From positions 132,155 through 145,720 of the forward strand of contig NW_019091372.1 of NCBI RefSeq assembly GCF_001949145.1: a stretch of 13,566 nucleotides of DNA, given 5' to 3'. The position numbers and the translations under genes were made by a program. Positions 1 to 7,139 of the stretch are shown piece after piece (within the stretch, counting starts at the first letter, position 1; every line of letters begins with the position of its first letter). The notes beneath the pieces are model-generated. The model searched no databases. It was not told where the DNA came from and saw only the letters and a program-made list of their open reading frames with translations. This stretch comes from Acanthaster planci. Taxonomy: Eukaryota; Echinodermata; Asteroidea; Valvatida; Acanthasteridae.

Positions 1-37
1 GGGGGGTCTGAGTGGCAAAGATCCCTGGATCTGCATC

Positions 38-92
38 ATGGACTCTCGCACAATGACAATATTTGTGTTTGTTTTTGCTGCTGTTCACGCCA
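38..92 (+). CDS. Gene 1 exon 1: signal peptide
   Basis: The start ATG at 38 has A at -3 and G at +4, a strong Kozak context. A second in-frame ATG lies at 53. The 18 codons read MDSRTMTIFVFVFAAVHA, a classic signal peptide with a hydrophobic core and an A-X-A-like end. The exon ends at A92 before gtatat, in phase 1. The split codon with exon 2 becomes AAT (Asn). The donor is weaker than the others and sits at the edge of an inverted repeat; a downstream phase-1 GT cannot be excluded. The frame is open upstream to base 1, so the 5' UTR and promoter lie outside or are minimal here. Confidence 0.7.
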
Positions 93-3000
93 GTATATAT
101 GAAGCGAGATATGGGACGGAGAGCACCACCCACCTTTGTGTTGGTCATTGTTTGATCGGAATCTCAGAAATTCTTTGCAGACTTCTGGGGGGGAGTGTTA
201 GGTAACAATAGTCTAGAGTGTGTATAGGGATTGGACAGGTAAGGGGGGTACCTTCCGTCCCATATCTTGCCTGGTATACGCCAGTGCATCGCACGTTTAA
301 AGCACACAGATAGAGTGCCTAGTCTTTATGAGGTAACCTTCAACATTTTAACGGGTGGGGAGAAACACCTACTGTCGGTCGATTGTCTTTTTCACTGTCT
401 GCGTGGGAATTACATTGCTTACGTTGGAGTTAAGTCAATAAACAAGACAAATTATCTAGGACCGACACTACTTCAATCTATCAATCTATGCTAATTTACT
501 GTGTGTGGTTTCGGTCCCTGTAGATGCTAAAGAAGCACTGTATACTGATACAGACAACGCCTATCTACAGACACGCTTTACGCAAGATGTAAGGTGTCCT
601 GTGAGATTACAAGACAACGAGCGAATTGGTCTTGTAGCCTGGCGGAAAATCGATGATTCGCTCTCTTTCACGATCGCCCGGTATGCCATCCCTACACTGG
701 GTACAAATTTTACCATTAACGAATCTCACTATGGATTAACAGCAACCCACAGTCTAGTCATTAAGGAAGCTAAAATGACTGACAGTGGGATCTACAACTG
801 CGAGGTAAAACAACACACAGGACATCTCAGCAACTCACCCAACAACCCAGCGGAAATTAACTTAACCGTCTTGAGTGAGTTTGTTTTTTTGTGCTTAAAA
901 ACCCTCAGAAAAGCCATTGTAAAACGTACCAATTTCCCATTTTTTTAAATAGCTTTTTCAGTTTTTGGTCAATTAAGCTGATTTCTTTTTAATCCTCACT
1001 CTGACTGCAGAACCCCTTTTGCGTTGCTATAAACAGCTGGTGAGTACGGAGCCTTGACAGACAGGGCACTCCACTCCAGCCCATACAGCCATGGGAAACC
1101 TTGGTCCTGACCCAACCGGTGTAAACGAGCTCACTCTGTCTGTTTTTGTGCTGCCTCCTAGCAGTTATAAATAGAAACAATTCCAGCCCTTTTTGCCCCT
1201 GGCGTCTTTGTTGAAGGGCTATTCTATGGGAGGTAAATCATATCTGGGGCTTGACAGGAGGGGGTTATGTGGGCCAAGTACCAGCCCCCCCTTTCCAAAA
1301 TATAACATAAATGTCATGTGTTTCCTGGAACTCAAATAATCCATTTACAGGGATTAAAGGTGCTGTAGGCCTCTCCCAAGGCGGCTGTTTACTTTCTAAC
1401 CGAGTGGATGTAGAATCCATCCATGTGGGTTACACCCGTTTTTCCAAAAATTATTTTCTCTCAGAGTTAATGATGTTTTGTTTTCTTGATTTGTGTGGGC
1501 GGTTTCAATATTGGCTTAACTGCTCACCAAAACGGGGGATAAGTAGACTTAATTTCATGCAACGAAGCACGATGGTTAAAGCTTGCTTAAGACCAGCGGT
1601 TGTTAAAAGATTCCGAAAAAGGAATTTGCAAAACAATATCTTAACAAAACTTTAACAAAAATGTGTAAGAGGACCAAGATACCGACTAGTTTCCAAACAC
1701 ACAGTTACAATTTCCATACAGATTTTAATACCGTGATTGCATAATTTACTTGTACCAACATTGCGTTCATTGAAAGTCCTTGCAAACAAATCGGATGTGC
1801 TTGGAACCTACAACCTAAAGATGCATGTCTAATTAGGCATTTGTGCGAAATATATATTTCGTAGACAAGTCTCAACTCTAAAATTACGTCAATGTAAAGG
1901 TCTTTTCAATAGAATAATTCATTGTGATTTTTAAAGATTTTGTTCTGCCGTGTTAGCAATGCATAGTTGTCCAATACATAACCGAACAATTTTTCAAATC
2001 TTTAGATTTTAGAATCATTTTAACTTGGCCTGTTTTCTATGCTGCATCAGATCATATTCGTGATTACAAATGTCCTTAGGGCACTGTTTACACAGGTAAA
2101 CCGCTTCACTTATGAAAACAGGACAAAATTTGGTCTTTTGCGATTACTTTTGTTCCAGATACGACATTCCCTGGAAACCTGGACCCGCAGAATATTACGG
2201 GCTTTAATCTTCAGCGAGGACAGAAACAGGAATTCCAGTGTCCGCTTTCATCCTCCGATCGGTCCAGAAATACCACTGTTTACTGGTGCGAGGACGTCGA
2301 TGGAGAGACGAGAATCATGGGTGTCAAGTTTTCTGACGGGAAAGTGTTGGTAAATAAAAACTACCAAGGGGGCTACANACGTTACCGAGCGTGGTACTCT
2401 GGTTGTGAAGGAGTTAGATGGCTCACGCCGCCGATTCTTATGTTTGAAGTCTTTGCAAGAGCCCGGTATCGCAGCAGGACTGATTGAAGTCAATGTCACG
2501 GGTAAATTGAGCATTAATATTGTTTCTATACATCCAATCAATGTGTATATCAAAGGGCATGATTAATTTCTTTACTTTTCCTTTTTTTATGCTCCTTGCA
2601 TATTAGCCCTGTAAGGACCTACATGTACATGTATATGGGTTTTTAATGTGGAATTGTGGATTTTCTGCCATCAGTCTCGGGATTACTAACTTTAATTGGG
2701 CTATACATAATTACATGTATTCAGAGAATTTTTTTGAAGCAAGGTCCTACAAGTCATAAATACAAAACATATAGTCACAACCACGAATTCGTTGTGAACA
2801 CGATTTTTGCTTTGCACTCTTTTTTTACAGTTACCGCAAAGCAAGCGTTCCCAGCCATTTCGGGCTGCGATCCAAACGAAGCTGCATGCTCCGTAACAGT
2901 CGACAAGAATAGCAAGTCCAGTAATTGGGTCTGTTCCGTGTTTAACGTGTATCCTACCCTACACTTGTCCTGGTCCATTCCCGTCTGTGACGCCCAACAG

Positions 3001-4127
3001 AGATATCCAAGCTTCACAATATCAAACATATCTGAAGTCTTCGACCCAGCCGCTCAGACTTTCAACCAGTCTATCGAGCTACTGATCTATGGGAACGCAA
3101 CGTTCAACTGCACGACTAAGTGTACAGCGTCGGGACTGGCCATCGCTAATTCACACATCCAGAAATCCCTCTACTTCACCAGTAAGAAATTATCGTTTTT
3201 TTGGCGGGAGGAAGGGTAGGAATCTGATCTCTGATAATGCCGGTACATGTTATGGAGTTTAAAATTACACTGAGAAAGAAGGTCTGCAGCTTTGTCAAAT
3301 GCTATCACTCTGTTTCAGCGTAAGTAAAAATAAATTCGTGTAGGCCCTACATTTTACATCGTCTTCGGTTTCCTATAGTACTGATTTTACTAGCATACAG
3401 ACGGGCACATGATTACCTGGACGCGATTCAATTGAGCGCGCAGACAACGGCTGCATTAAACAACCAAGAACATTGTTTAATTATATATAACAGGTTTTGC
3501 CCTTACCCAACGTATATTAATAAGCACTGTATGCTCAGTTTTTGTCCGAGAGCTTGCGAAAAAAAAACCTCACAAGCTTACTCGGGTGGGACTCGCACCC
3601 ACGACCTCCTGCTTACTAATGCAGATGTCTTAACCACTCGACCACCGAGCTTGCCGGGGTCGGCTGGCCAGTCCGAATCAAATGAAGCAGCGGGTACCGC
3701 GAACTAGTTTTTTTTTTCAAGATGTATTTTTGCGTTGGGGAGATGTTAATTATATATAACAGGTTTTGCCCTTACCCAANTTACTAGTGCAAATGTCTTA
3801 ACCAGTCGTCAAATGCTTAATTTGACTCGGACCGGCCAGCCGACCCCGGCAAGCTTGGTGGTCGAGTGGTTAAGACATAAGGGCAAAACCTGTTATATAT
3901 AATTAACATTTCCCCAACGTAAAAATACATCTTGAAAAACATTGTTTAAGTCATGAAATGCACTTCATTCAACAAATGAACCTAACATTTTTTTCGTTTA
4001 TTTTCTAGGTGTTGGTGCAGCAAATTCTGCCCAAGGCGTTGGACCAGCAGTACCGCTAGTACTGTGCTGTGTTTGCTTAATCTCCCTTTTGACCTACCCT
4101 CTCTGGAGCATGCTTTCACTGGGTTGA
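38..4127 (+). CDS. Gene 1: secreted-then-GPI-anchored (probable) Ig-superfamily surface protein, 5 exons
   Basis: The proposed coding join is 38-92, 524-874, 2159-2501, 2831-3181 and 4009-4127. It gives about 405 residues if the ambiguous base at 2378 is treated as surplus. Order of parts: signal peptide (1-18), V-type Ig domain A (about 20-135), V-like domain B (about 137-249), a third Cys-rich Ig-like domain (about 251-366), then a small-residue segment and a hydrophobic tail reaching the stop. All four introns are phase 1 with GT/AG ends. Many N-X-S/T sequons support an extracellular protein. The hydrophobic end with no cytoplasmic residues fits a GPI-attachment signal; a transmembrane helix with almost no tail is the alternative. 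It likely acts at the cell surface in recognition or adhesion. The ligand is unknown, and I do not recognise a named orthologue. Confidence 0.8.
93..279. repeat. Imperfect inverted repeat at the 5' splice site of gene 1 intron 1
   Basis: Bases 93-127 pair with 247-279. The core GATATGGGACGGA (107-119/120) is matched by tccgtcccatatc (254-266). Flanking similarity includes gtata at the outer ends and ggtacc/gagcacc at the inner ends. The outer edge coincides with the GT donor at 93-94, so a transcript stem would partly cover the 5' splice site. It may be the remnant of a small foldback transposon; no target-site duplication is clear. Confidence 0.5.
93..523 (+). other. Gene 1 intron 1, with an inverted repeat
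   Basis: This is the 431-nt intron between the signal-peptide exon and the first Ig exon. It ends ccctgtag after a T-rich stretch. It carries the inverted repeat described separately (93-127 with 247-279). The open frame at 267-494 has low-complexity composition and no Ig features, and I do not regard it as coding. Confidence 0.6.
524..874 (+). CDS. Gene 1 exon 2: V-type immunoglobulin domain (type A)
   Basis: The acceptor is ccctgtag at 516-523 and the donor is gtgagt at 875; both boundaries are phase 1, giving 117 codons. The domain shows the V-set hallmarks: first Cys in VRCPVR (residue 43), core Trp in LVAWRK (residue 58), and DSGIYNCEV with the second Cys (residue 111). The Cys-Cys spacing of 68 is typical of V rather than C domains. 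The C'-C'' segment ARYAIPTLGTNF is shared with both type-A domains of gene 2. Sequons NFT, NES and NLT are present. The domain has a long, Asn-rich FG loop (KQHTGHLSNSPNN), unlike the conserved loop of gene 2. Confidence 0.85.
875..2158 (+). other. Gene 1 intron 2 (1284 nt)
   Basis: The intron starts gtgagt and ends tttgttccag. The open frames inside it (for example 989-1180 minus and 1311-1655 plus) lack Ig motifs and paired splice sites. The segment near 1008-1300 is slightly richer in GC. I see no recognisable gene or repeat in it beyond short AT-rich runs. Confidence 0.6.
2159..2501 (+). CDS. Gene 1 exon 3: V-like immunoglobulin domain (type B), frame broken at an N
   Basis: The acceptor is tgttccag (2151-2158) and the donor is gtaaat at 2502, both phase 1. 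The first part reads LQRGQKQEFQCPL, VYWCEDVDG and VKFSDGKVLV. After the ambiguous base at 2378 the matching frame shifts by one and continues TERGTLVVKELDGSRRRFLC, then PGIAAGLIEVNVT. Dropping one base at 2377-2380 restores 342 nt (114 codons), exactly the length of the paralogous exon 9360-9701 of gene 2, which shows the same landmarks (ERGQK.E..CP, GVKF.DG, DGSLVLHSLD, RFWC). The break is thus most simply a base-calling error. Two Cys (FQC and RFLC) and the W of VYWC fit an Ig fold. The usual DxGxYxC is replaced by a LDxxxxRFxC pattern. Confidence 0.78.
2502..2830 (+). other. Gene 1 intron 3 (329 nt)
   Basis: The intron starts gtaaat and ends ttttttacag. It contains a run of ACATGTACATGTATAT near 2620-2637 and is otherwise AT-rich. 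The reading frame open from 2656 into exon 4 is intron read-through. Confidence 0.6.
2831..3181 (+). CDS. Gene 1 exon 4: membrane-proximal Ig-like domain
   Basis: The acceptor is ctttttttacag with a strong T tract, and the donor is gtaaga at 3182; both are phase 1, giving 117 codons. The domain contains CDPNEAAC, WVCSVFNVYPTLHLSW (a C-x-V-x-x-Y-P...L-x-W pattern like constant-type Ig domains), VCDAQQRYPSF, and ATFNCTTKCTASG. Six Cys suggest an extra disulfide beyond the core pair. Sequons NIS, NQS, NAT and NCT are visible. Gene 2 has no counterpart; its slot is filled by a short stalk exon. The Ig assignment rests on the C...YP...W pattern and the exon architecture, and is less certain than for exon 2. 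Confidence 0.75.
3478..3779. repeat. 33-bp direct repeat flanking the tRNA-like segment
   Basis: The same 33 bases (taattatatataacagg... to ...cttacccaa) occur at 3478-3510 and 3747-3779. After the first copy the sequence runs on into the tRNA-like element. After the second it meets the N at 3780 and then resumes with a diverged copy of the middle of that element (ttactagtgcaaatgtctt, compare ttactaatgcagatgtctt at 3613-3631). So these are two partial copies of one repeat family, the second with an internal deletion. Confidence 0.65.
3579..3651 (-). mobile_element. tRNA-derived SINE or tRNA pseudogene (minus strand)
   Basis: Read on the minus strand, 3651 to 3579 folds as a 73-nt tRNA cloverleaf. 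The acceptor AGCTCGG pairs with CCGAGTA (six of seven, one a wobble). Box A is TGGTCGAGTGGTTAAGAC. The anticodon stem is TCTGC/GCAGG. The T arm GTGGG-TGCGAGT-CCCAC gives box B. The anticodon loop ATTAGTAA has eight bases instead of seven, arguing against a working tRNA. The box A resembles Ser/Leu-type tRNAs, but there is no long variable arm. Partial copies follow at 3781-3878 in both orientations, so a mobile SINE family is the best reading. Confidence 0.65.
3713..3939. repeat. Large inverted repeat (foldback) of the SINE family
   Basis: Bases 3713-3773 (61 nt) are the reverse complement of 3879-3939 with only two mismatches, separated by 105 nt. The spacer itself contains opposed fragments of the tRNA-like unit: aaatgtcttaaccagtcg (3791-3808) against gtcgagtggttaagacat (3861-3878). 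The structure could form a very stable hairpin in the pre-mRNA of gene 1. It suggests two recent head-to-head copies, or a misassembly around the N at 3780. Confidence 0.7.
4009..4127 (+). CDS. Gene 1 exon 5: GPI-signal-like hydrophobic C-terminus and stop
   Basis: The acceptor is ttattttctag in phase 1. The exon encodes SVGAANSAQGVGPA, then VPLVLCCVCLISLLTYPLW, and ends SMLSLG before TGA at 4125-4127. The run of small residues (AANSAQG) offers omega-site candidates, followed by a spacer and about 20 hydrophobic residues up to the C-terminus, as in GPI-attachment signals. A type I transmembrane anchor is the alternative, but no basic stop-transfer residues follow. I see no AATAAA in the next few hundred bases; only variants such as CATAAA (about 4181) are present. 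Confidence 0.78.
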
Positions 4128-4841
4128 TCCCAGAGATCTTGGAGATGGACAGTTACACTTATTTTCCATACAGTCCAGCACATAAAGAAAGTGCTCTTAA
4201 TACAAGGTCATATTTACAACATGAACAATTTTAAGTCCCAATTCCTTGTATTTCTAATCTCCCATCATTGACAACAGAAAGTAGTATAATAAGATACATG
4301 TGTAATTTATAAAATCCTAGAAACCATGTTATGACAGTTCCCTTTATGATTCTTGTGGCTTATGGAAAGTAATAGACAGTGTACAAGTATATCAGACCTA
4401 CCAACAGCGTATAGCTGGCAGTACATAGAGCACTGCTACACTTTAGGTGTGAGGAACTCAAGGATTGCTGTAAAAATACAAGAATATTCATGAATATATA
4501 CGCAGATAAGTAGATGGCATTTTGAACCACCTGTTACAAAGTTTATAATCACAAATTTGCTCAATCGAACGCCTCTACTTCCCATGGATTCAAGTTCTCT
4601 TCATTTAATCTCATGGTTCTTCGTATTATTTCTTATGTACAGTAATAAGTTGCAAAGGCCTTAAATATCTTTCCCAAAAATACATGCACATTTACAGAAC
4701 AAAATTTCCCCCCAAATGGACCTTAATGTCTTCCTCAAAGTACATGTATATCAGTAGAACAAATTTTTCCCCCATAACAGACAATATAGGAAACTTCAAT
4801 ACTAAGTCATCTGCCATTTAAGAATGTGTAAATAGACTTAC

Positions 4842-5064
4842 CAAGCAGCGTCCCTCGACCCGTGCCAATCACTAACGCTGTATGCACCAAGGCAAATAGA
4901 TATACATGTAGCCATGTTTCATACAAAGTAACAATGTACAGTAGCAGCAAGTAGCAGTAGAGAAGCAGTACAGTAGCAGAAAGTGATGTTAACGCGATGA
5001 GGTTCTGAAGCTGAGTGATCTGACTAGGGTGTTTCGGCCCACTCCGCAGGGTGGGGTGAATCAC
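4842..5064 (-). CDS. Possible minus-strand first exon: two-helix membrane protein
   Basis: On the minus strand an ATG at 5064 opens about 74 codons up to a perfect donor, CTTG|GTAAGT, whose GT falls at 4841-4840. The peptide begins MIHPTLRSGPKHPSQ, then has two hydrophobic stretches (LIALTSLSATVLLLYCYLL and VYLFALVHTALVIGTG). An in-frame TGA lies just upstream of the ATG. Part of the hydrophobic composition comes from the AGTAGCAG repeat read backwards (CTACTGCTACT gives LLY/YCY), so chance is a real alternative. I see no partner exon and no family match. Confidence 0.2.
4936..4980. repeat. AGTAGCAG-type simple repeat
   Basis: The stretch gtacagtagcagcaagtag and its continuation repeats AGTAGCAG and AGCAGTA units with small changes. 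It lies inside the minus-strand hydrophobic ORF. Confidence 0.6.
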
Positions 5065-5891
5065 AAAAGCTTTTCATACCAGTGAACAAATGCAGGGCAG
5101 AAACAATACTCTGTTCAGGTCACTATTGTCAGATGCTGGCGCGCACATGTATGGCTCTGTAGATATGCAAATGCACTACTAAATACAAGAAAGTCACAGA
5201 GTGCACCACACAGTATTGTTGATAGCTATTTTCACCAGGTGTGTAAAGTGAAGGCTGAAGAGAGAGCGCTGTACAACACAAGTTTGCATTTGTAATTGTG
5301 TTAAATAGTGGAAGTCTGTTCTTGAGGTGCCGGGTACACGTATAAAAAGAAGAATTCTGTAGTCTGAAAGTGAATAAGGAGTGTTGAAAAAGTAGAGGGA
5401 CCAGGTGACTAGGATAGTAGGTAGGCCAACAGAACTGTTAGAAGGCTACAAGCTTTTACTAGTTTACACAGGTTATTTAGTTTTGGGGTATCATAACATC
5501 ATCTTTTATGCCTCATTCTATGTTCTTTATAAAACATTTACTAGAATTACCTTTTCTTTTTGTTTGTAAATTAAACTCACTTAGGCTATTGAAGACTGTG
5601 GAAACAACTATTAATGTCATCTTTTACTATTAAATACTGCTGCACTCAAAAACTGACTCTTAGAGTTTCATGAACACGAATTACACTGTAAGTCAATTTC
5701 TCAGCCCATCATGCCTATCAGACATAAAATCGCTTCTCTTGAAAACCCAATGTATAGAACTGTTGACTACGGTTCCAGGCCTGTGCCTATGTACAAGATG
5801 TAGGCCTCCCTCAAGTTTGCATGAACTTTATATGCTCTCAGTCATACAGATGTATACACGAATACATGAAGTACATGTACATGTACTTTGA

Positions 5892-6092
5892 TCGTGTTTT
5901 GACACGAAAGGTCCCTGCATCCTGACAATAACCCCTGCGTACCTGACATTGAATCTCACTGGTAAAGCTTCCCAAAACTGCACGAACATTGTGACCAAAA
6001 TGAAGAGATGCACAGCCGCAACACGCACGTCGTACATTCCTGCAACAGTAGTAGGAACCTACTACAACACATCCTGCGCACAGCCACCATGA
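5892..6092 (+). pseudogene. Orphan open frame rich in Cys and N-glycosylation sequons; possible relict exon
   Basis: The frame after the TGA at 5889 stays open for 66 codons to TGA at 6090. It begins SCFDTKGPCILTITPAY and includes LTLNLTGKASQNCTNIV, KMKRCTAATRTSY and GTYYNTSCAQPP. Five Cys and three sequons (NLT, NCT, NTS) in 66 residues look extracellular, and the segment is richer in GC than its surroundings. A phase-1 AG (5909-5910) and a phase-1 donor-like G|GTAAAG (after LNLTG, near 5962) would match the module phase of both neighbours, and LTLNLTG resembles the VNVTG end of gene 1 exon 3. There is no good pyrimidine tract and no Ig signature. It may be a decayed exon of a lost paralogue. 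Confidence 0.25.
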
Positions 6093-7018
6093 TGCTTTCC
6101 CGGGTCGAGAGGATATCACGTGATGTTTAACGGTTGGTTTTATTCTTTTCCCTCCACGAAAATTCTAGCATCCATTGAATCTTTTCCTACTTCCGTGACA
6201 GAATGGACACAACTCGATCTTGTTTTACAGACTAATTGATTTTTTTTTTAAAACAGAGTGACGAATTAACCCGAAGAATGGCAGAATTGGAGCAATATAA
6301 AAGTACACAGTGATTCATGTAAATCTAGAGAAGCGGTGTTTTACTTCAAGGAAGTCCCAGTTTATAAATGTAGAAACGGGAAAACCTAGGTGATCCCTGG
6401 GCTTTGTTAAAGGAGAATGGTGACATGATTATCGCAATTGTTGGACCAAAATTGCCGATAACTGCGCACCATGCGCCACTGCAAACAACACTCGCACTTT
6501 GCACACTCGGGTGCAGGCCAGTAAATAAACTGCCTCAGTCAAAACCGACAAATACATGAACTTAAATAAATCAGGAAAAATACGAGTTTCTCAGACGTTC
6601 GACACACAAATCAGATTAAAGCTTATTTTTTCGTTTTTTAAATTTTCTTTTAAATTTCTATTCGTTAACCGATGAGTTTTGAAGATATTTCGTTTCCACA
6701 GAAGGTCACCTCTTGAAAGCAGTCGTGAAGCCCCTCTCCATTTTGTGCCTACATCCTCAAAAAATAGACCCTTTTCAGGCACCAAAATCTTCCAGATGTC
6801 ATTCAGATACAAGCTGACAATCGGTTTGGTTGCCTAAACCTGTTTTTTTTTTTTCTGAGGTTCATGGGCCATAAATGTTGCATTTGGTAGAGAATATGAG
6901 TGCATACAAAATGTGGCCTGCACCCACACAATTTTGGGCAATCGGAAAAATAGCGCCCTCAATAGTTCAGTTTTGTTACAAATAAAATGGTGGCAAATTC
7001 AAATTGTTTTGAACAGAA

Positions 7019-7139
7019 ATGTATAATTTGAGAATTTTGACGGTGGTAATGTTGAGTTCACTCACATGCAGTGTTTCAACGCAGGTCTTAGAAGATGCCG
7101 ATATCCTTTCAGTTGGTAACAGTAGATTGAAAAGAAAAT
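7019..7139 (+). CDS. Gene 2 exon 1: signal peptide
   Basis: The ATG at 7019 has G at -3. It encodes MYNLRILTVVMLSSLTCSVS with a likely cleavage after SVST or close by, then QVLEDADILSVGNSRLKRK. The exon ends at T7139 before gtaagt, a perfect donor, phase 1. The LKRK end could be a basic processing-like site in the mature N-terminus. Weaker phase-1 donor gtaaca (after SV, near 7116) and phase-0 gtctta (7085) are rejected as inferior. I see no convincing core promoter upstream. Confidence 0.7.

Larger units (their letters stand above)
3182..4008 (+). other. Gene 1 intron 4 (827 nt), filled with repeats
   Basis: The intron starts gtaaga and ends ttttctag. More than half of it (about 3478-3939) is a tRNA-related repeat with a large inverted duplication, described separately. 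At 3312-3325 the sequence tttcagcgtaagt places an acceptor one base before a strong donor, close to a recursive splice site. Confidence 0.6.
4128..7018. other. Intergenic region between gene 1 and gene 2
   Basis: About 2.9 kb. It should contain gene 1's 3' UTR and gene 2's promoter, but I find no canonical poly(A) signal near 4127 and no convincing TATA box. It holds a simple AGTAGCAG-type repeat (4936-4980), a minus-strand exon-like ORF (4842-5064), a GC-richer Cys/sequon-rich open frame (5892-6092), an ACATGTACATGTAC run (about 5872-5886) and T-rich runs near 6241 and 6842. The minus ORF at 6591-6812 has coding-like composition in part but no splice or domain support. Confidence 0.5.

Noticed and set aside
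267-494. Plus-strand open frame in gene 1 intron 1
   Set aside because: No domain, no sequence similarity to the Ig exons and no paired splice sites in the right phase; it sits between a signal-peptide exon and a V exon that join in frame without it.
989-1180. Minus-strand open frame in gene 1 intron 2
   Set aside because: Short, without recognisable motifs, and inside a well-bounded intron on the opposite strand.
1311-1655. Plus-strand open frame of 114 codons in gene 1 intron 2
   Set aside because: AT-rich random-looking composition, no Ig landmarks, and using it would disturb the exon 2 to exon 3 phase-1 join.
2613-2637. ACATGTACATGTA runs considered as a binding-site array
   Set aside because: The motif recurs singly across the window (for example near 4742, 4905 and 5872) in no ordered spacing; likely genome-wide background in this lineage.
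3432-3707. Open frame across the tRNA-like repeat
   Set aside because: It is the translation of the SINE; peptides such as GGTRTHDLLL are the familiar product of reading a tRNA box B region.
5838-6119. Minus-strand Cys-rich frame opposite 5892-6092
   Set aside because: It overlaps the plus-strand frame with sequons; its tail is a repeat artefact (YMYMYF from ACATGTACATGT), so the plus strand is the better candidate.
6591-6812. Minus-strand frame with partly coding-like sequence (VPEKGLFFEDVGTKWRGASR)
   Set aside because: I found no family, no splice sites and the C-terminal half is low-complexity Asn/Lys; not enough to call a gene, though it would be worth a translated search.
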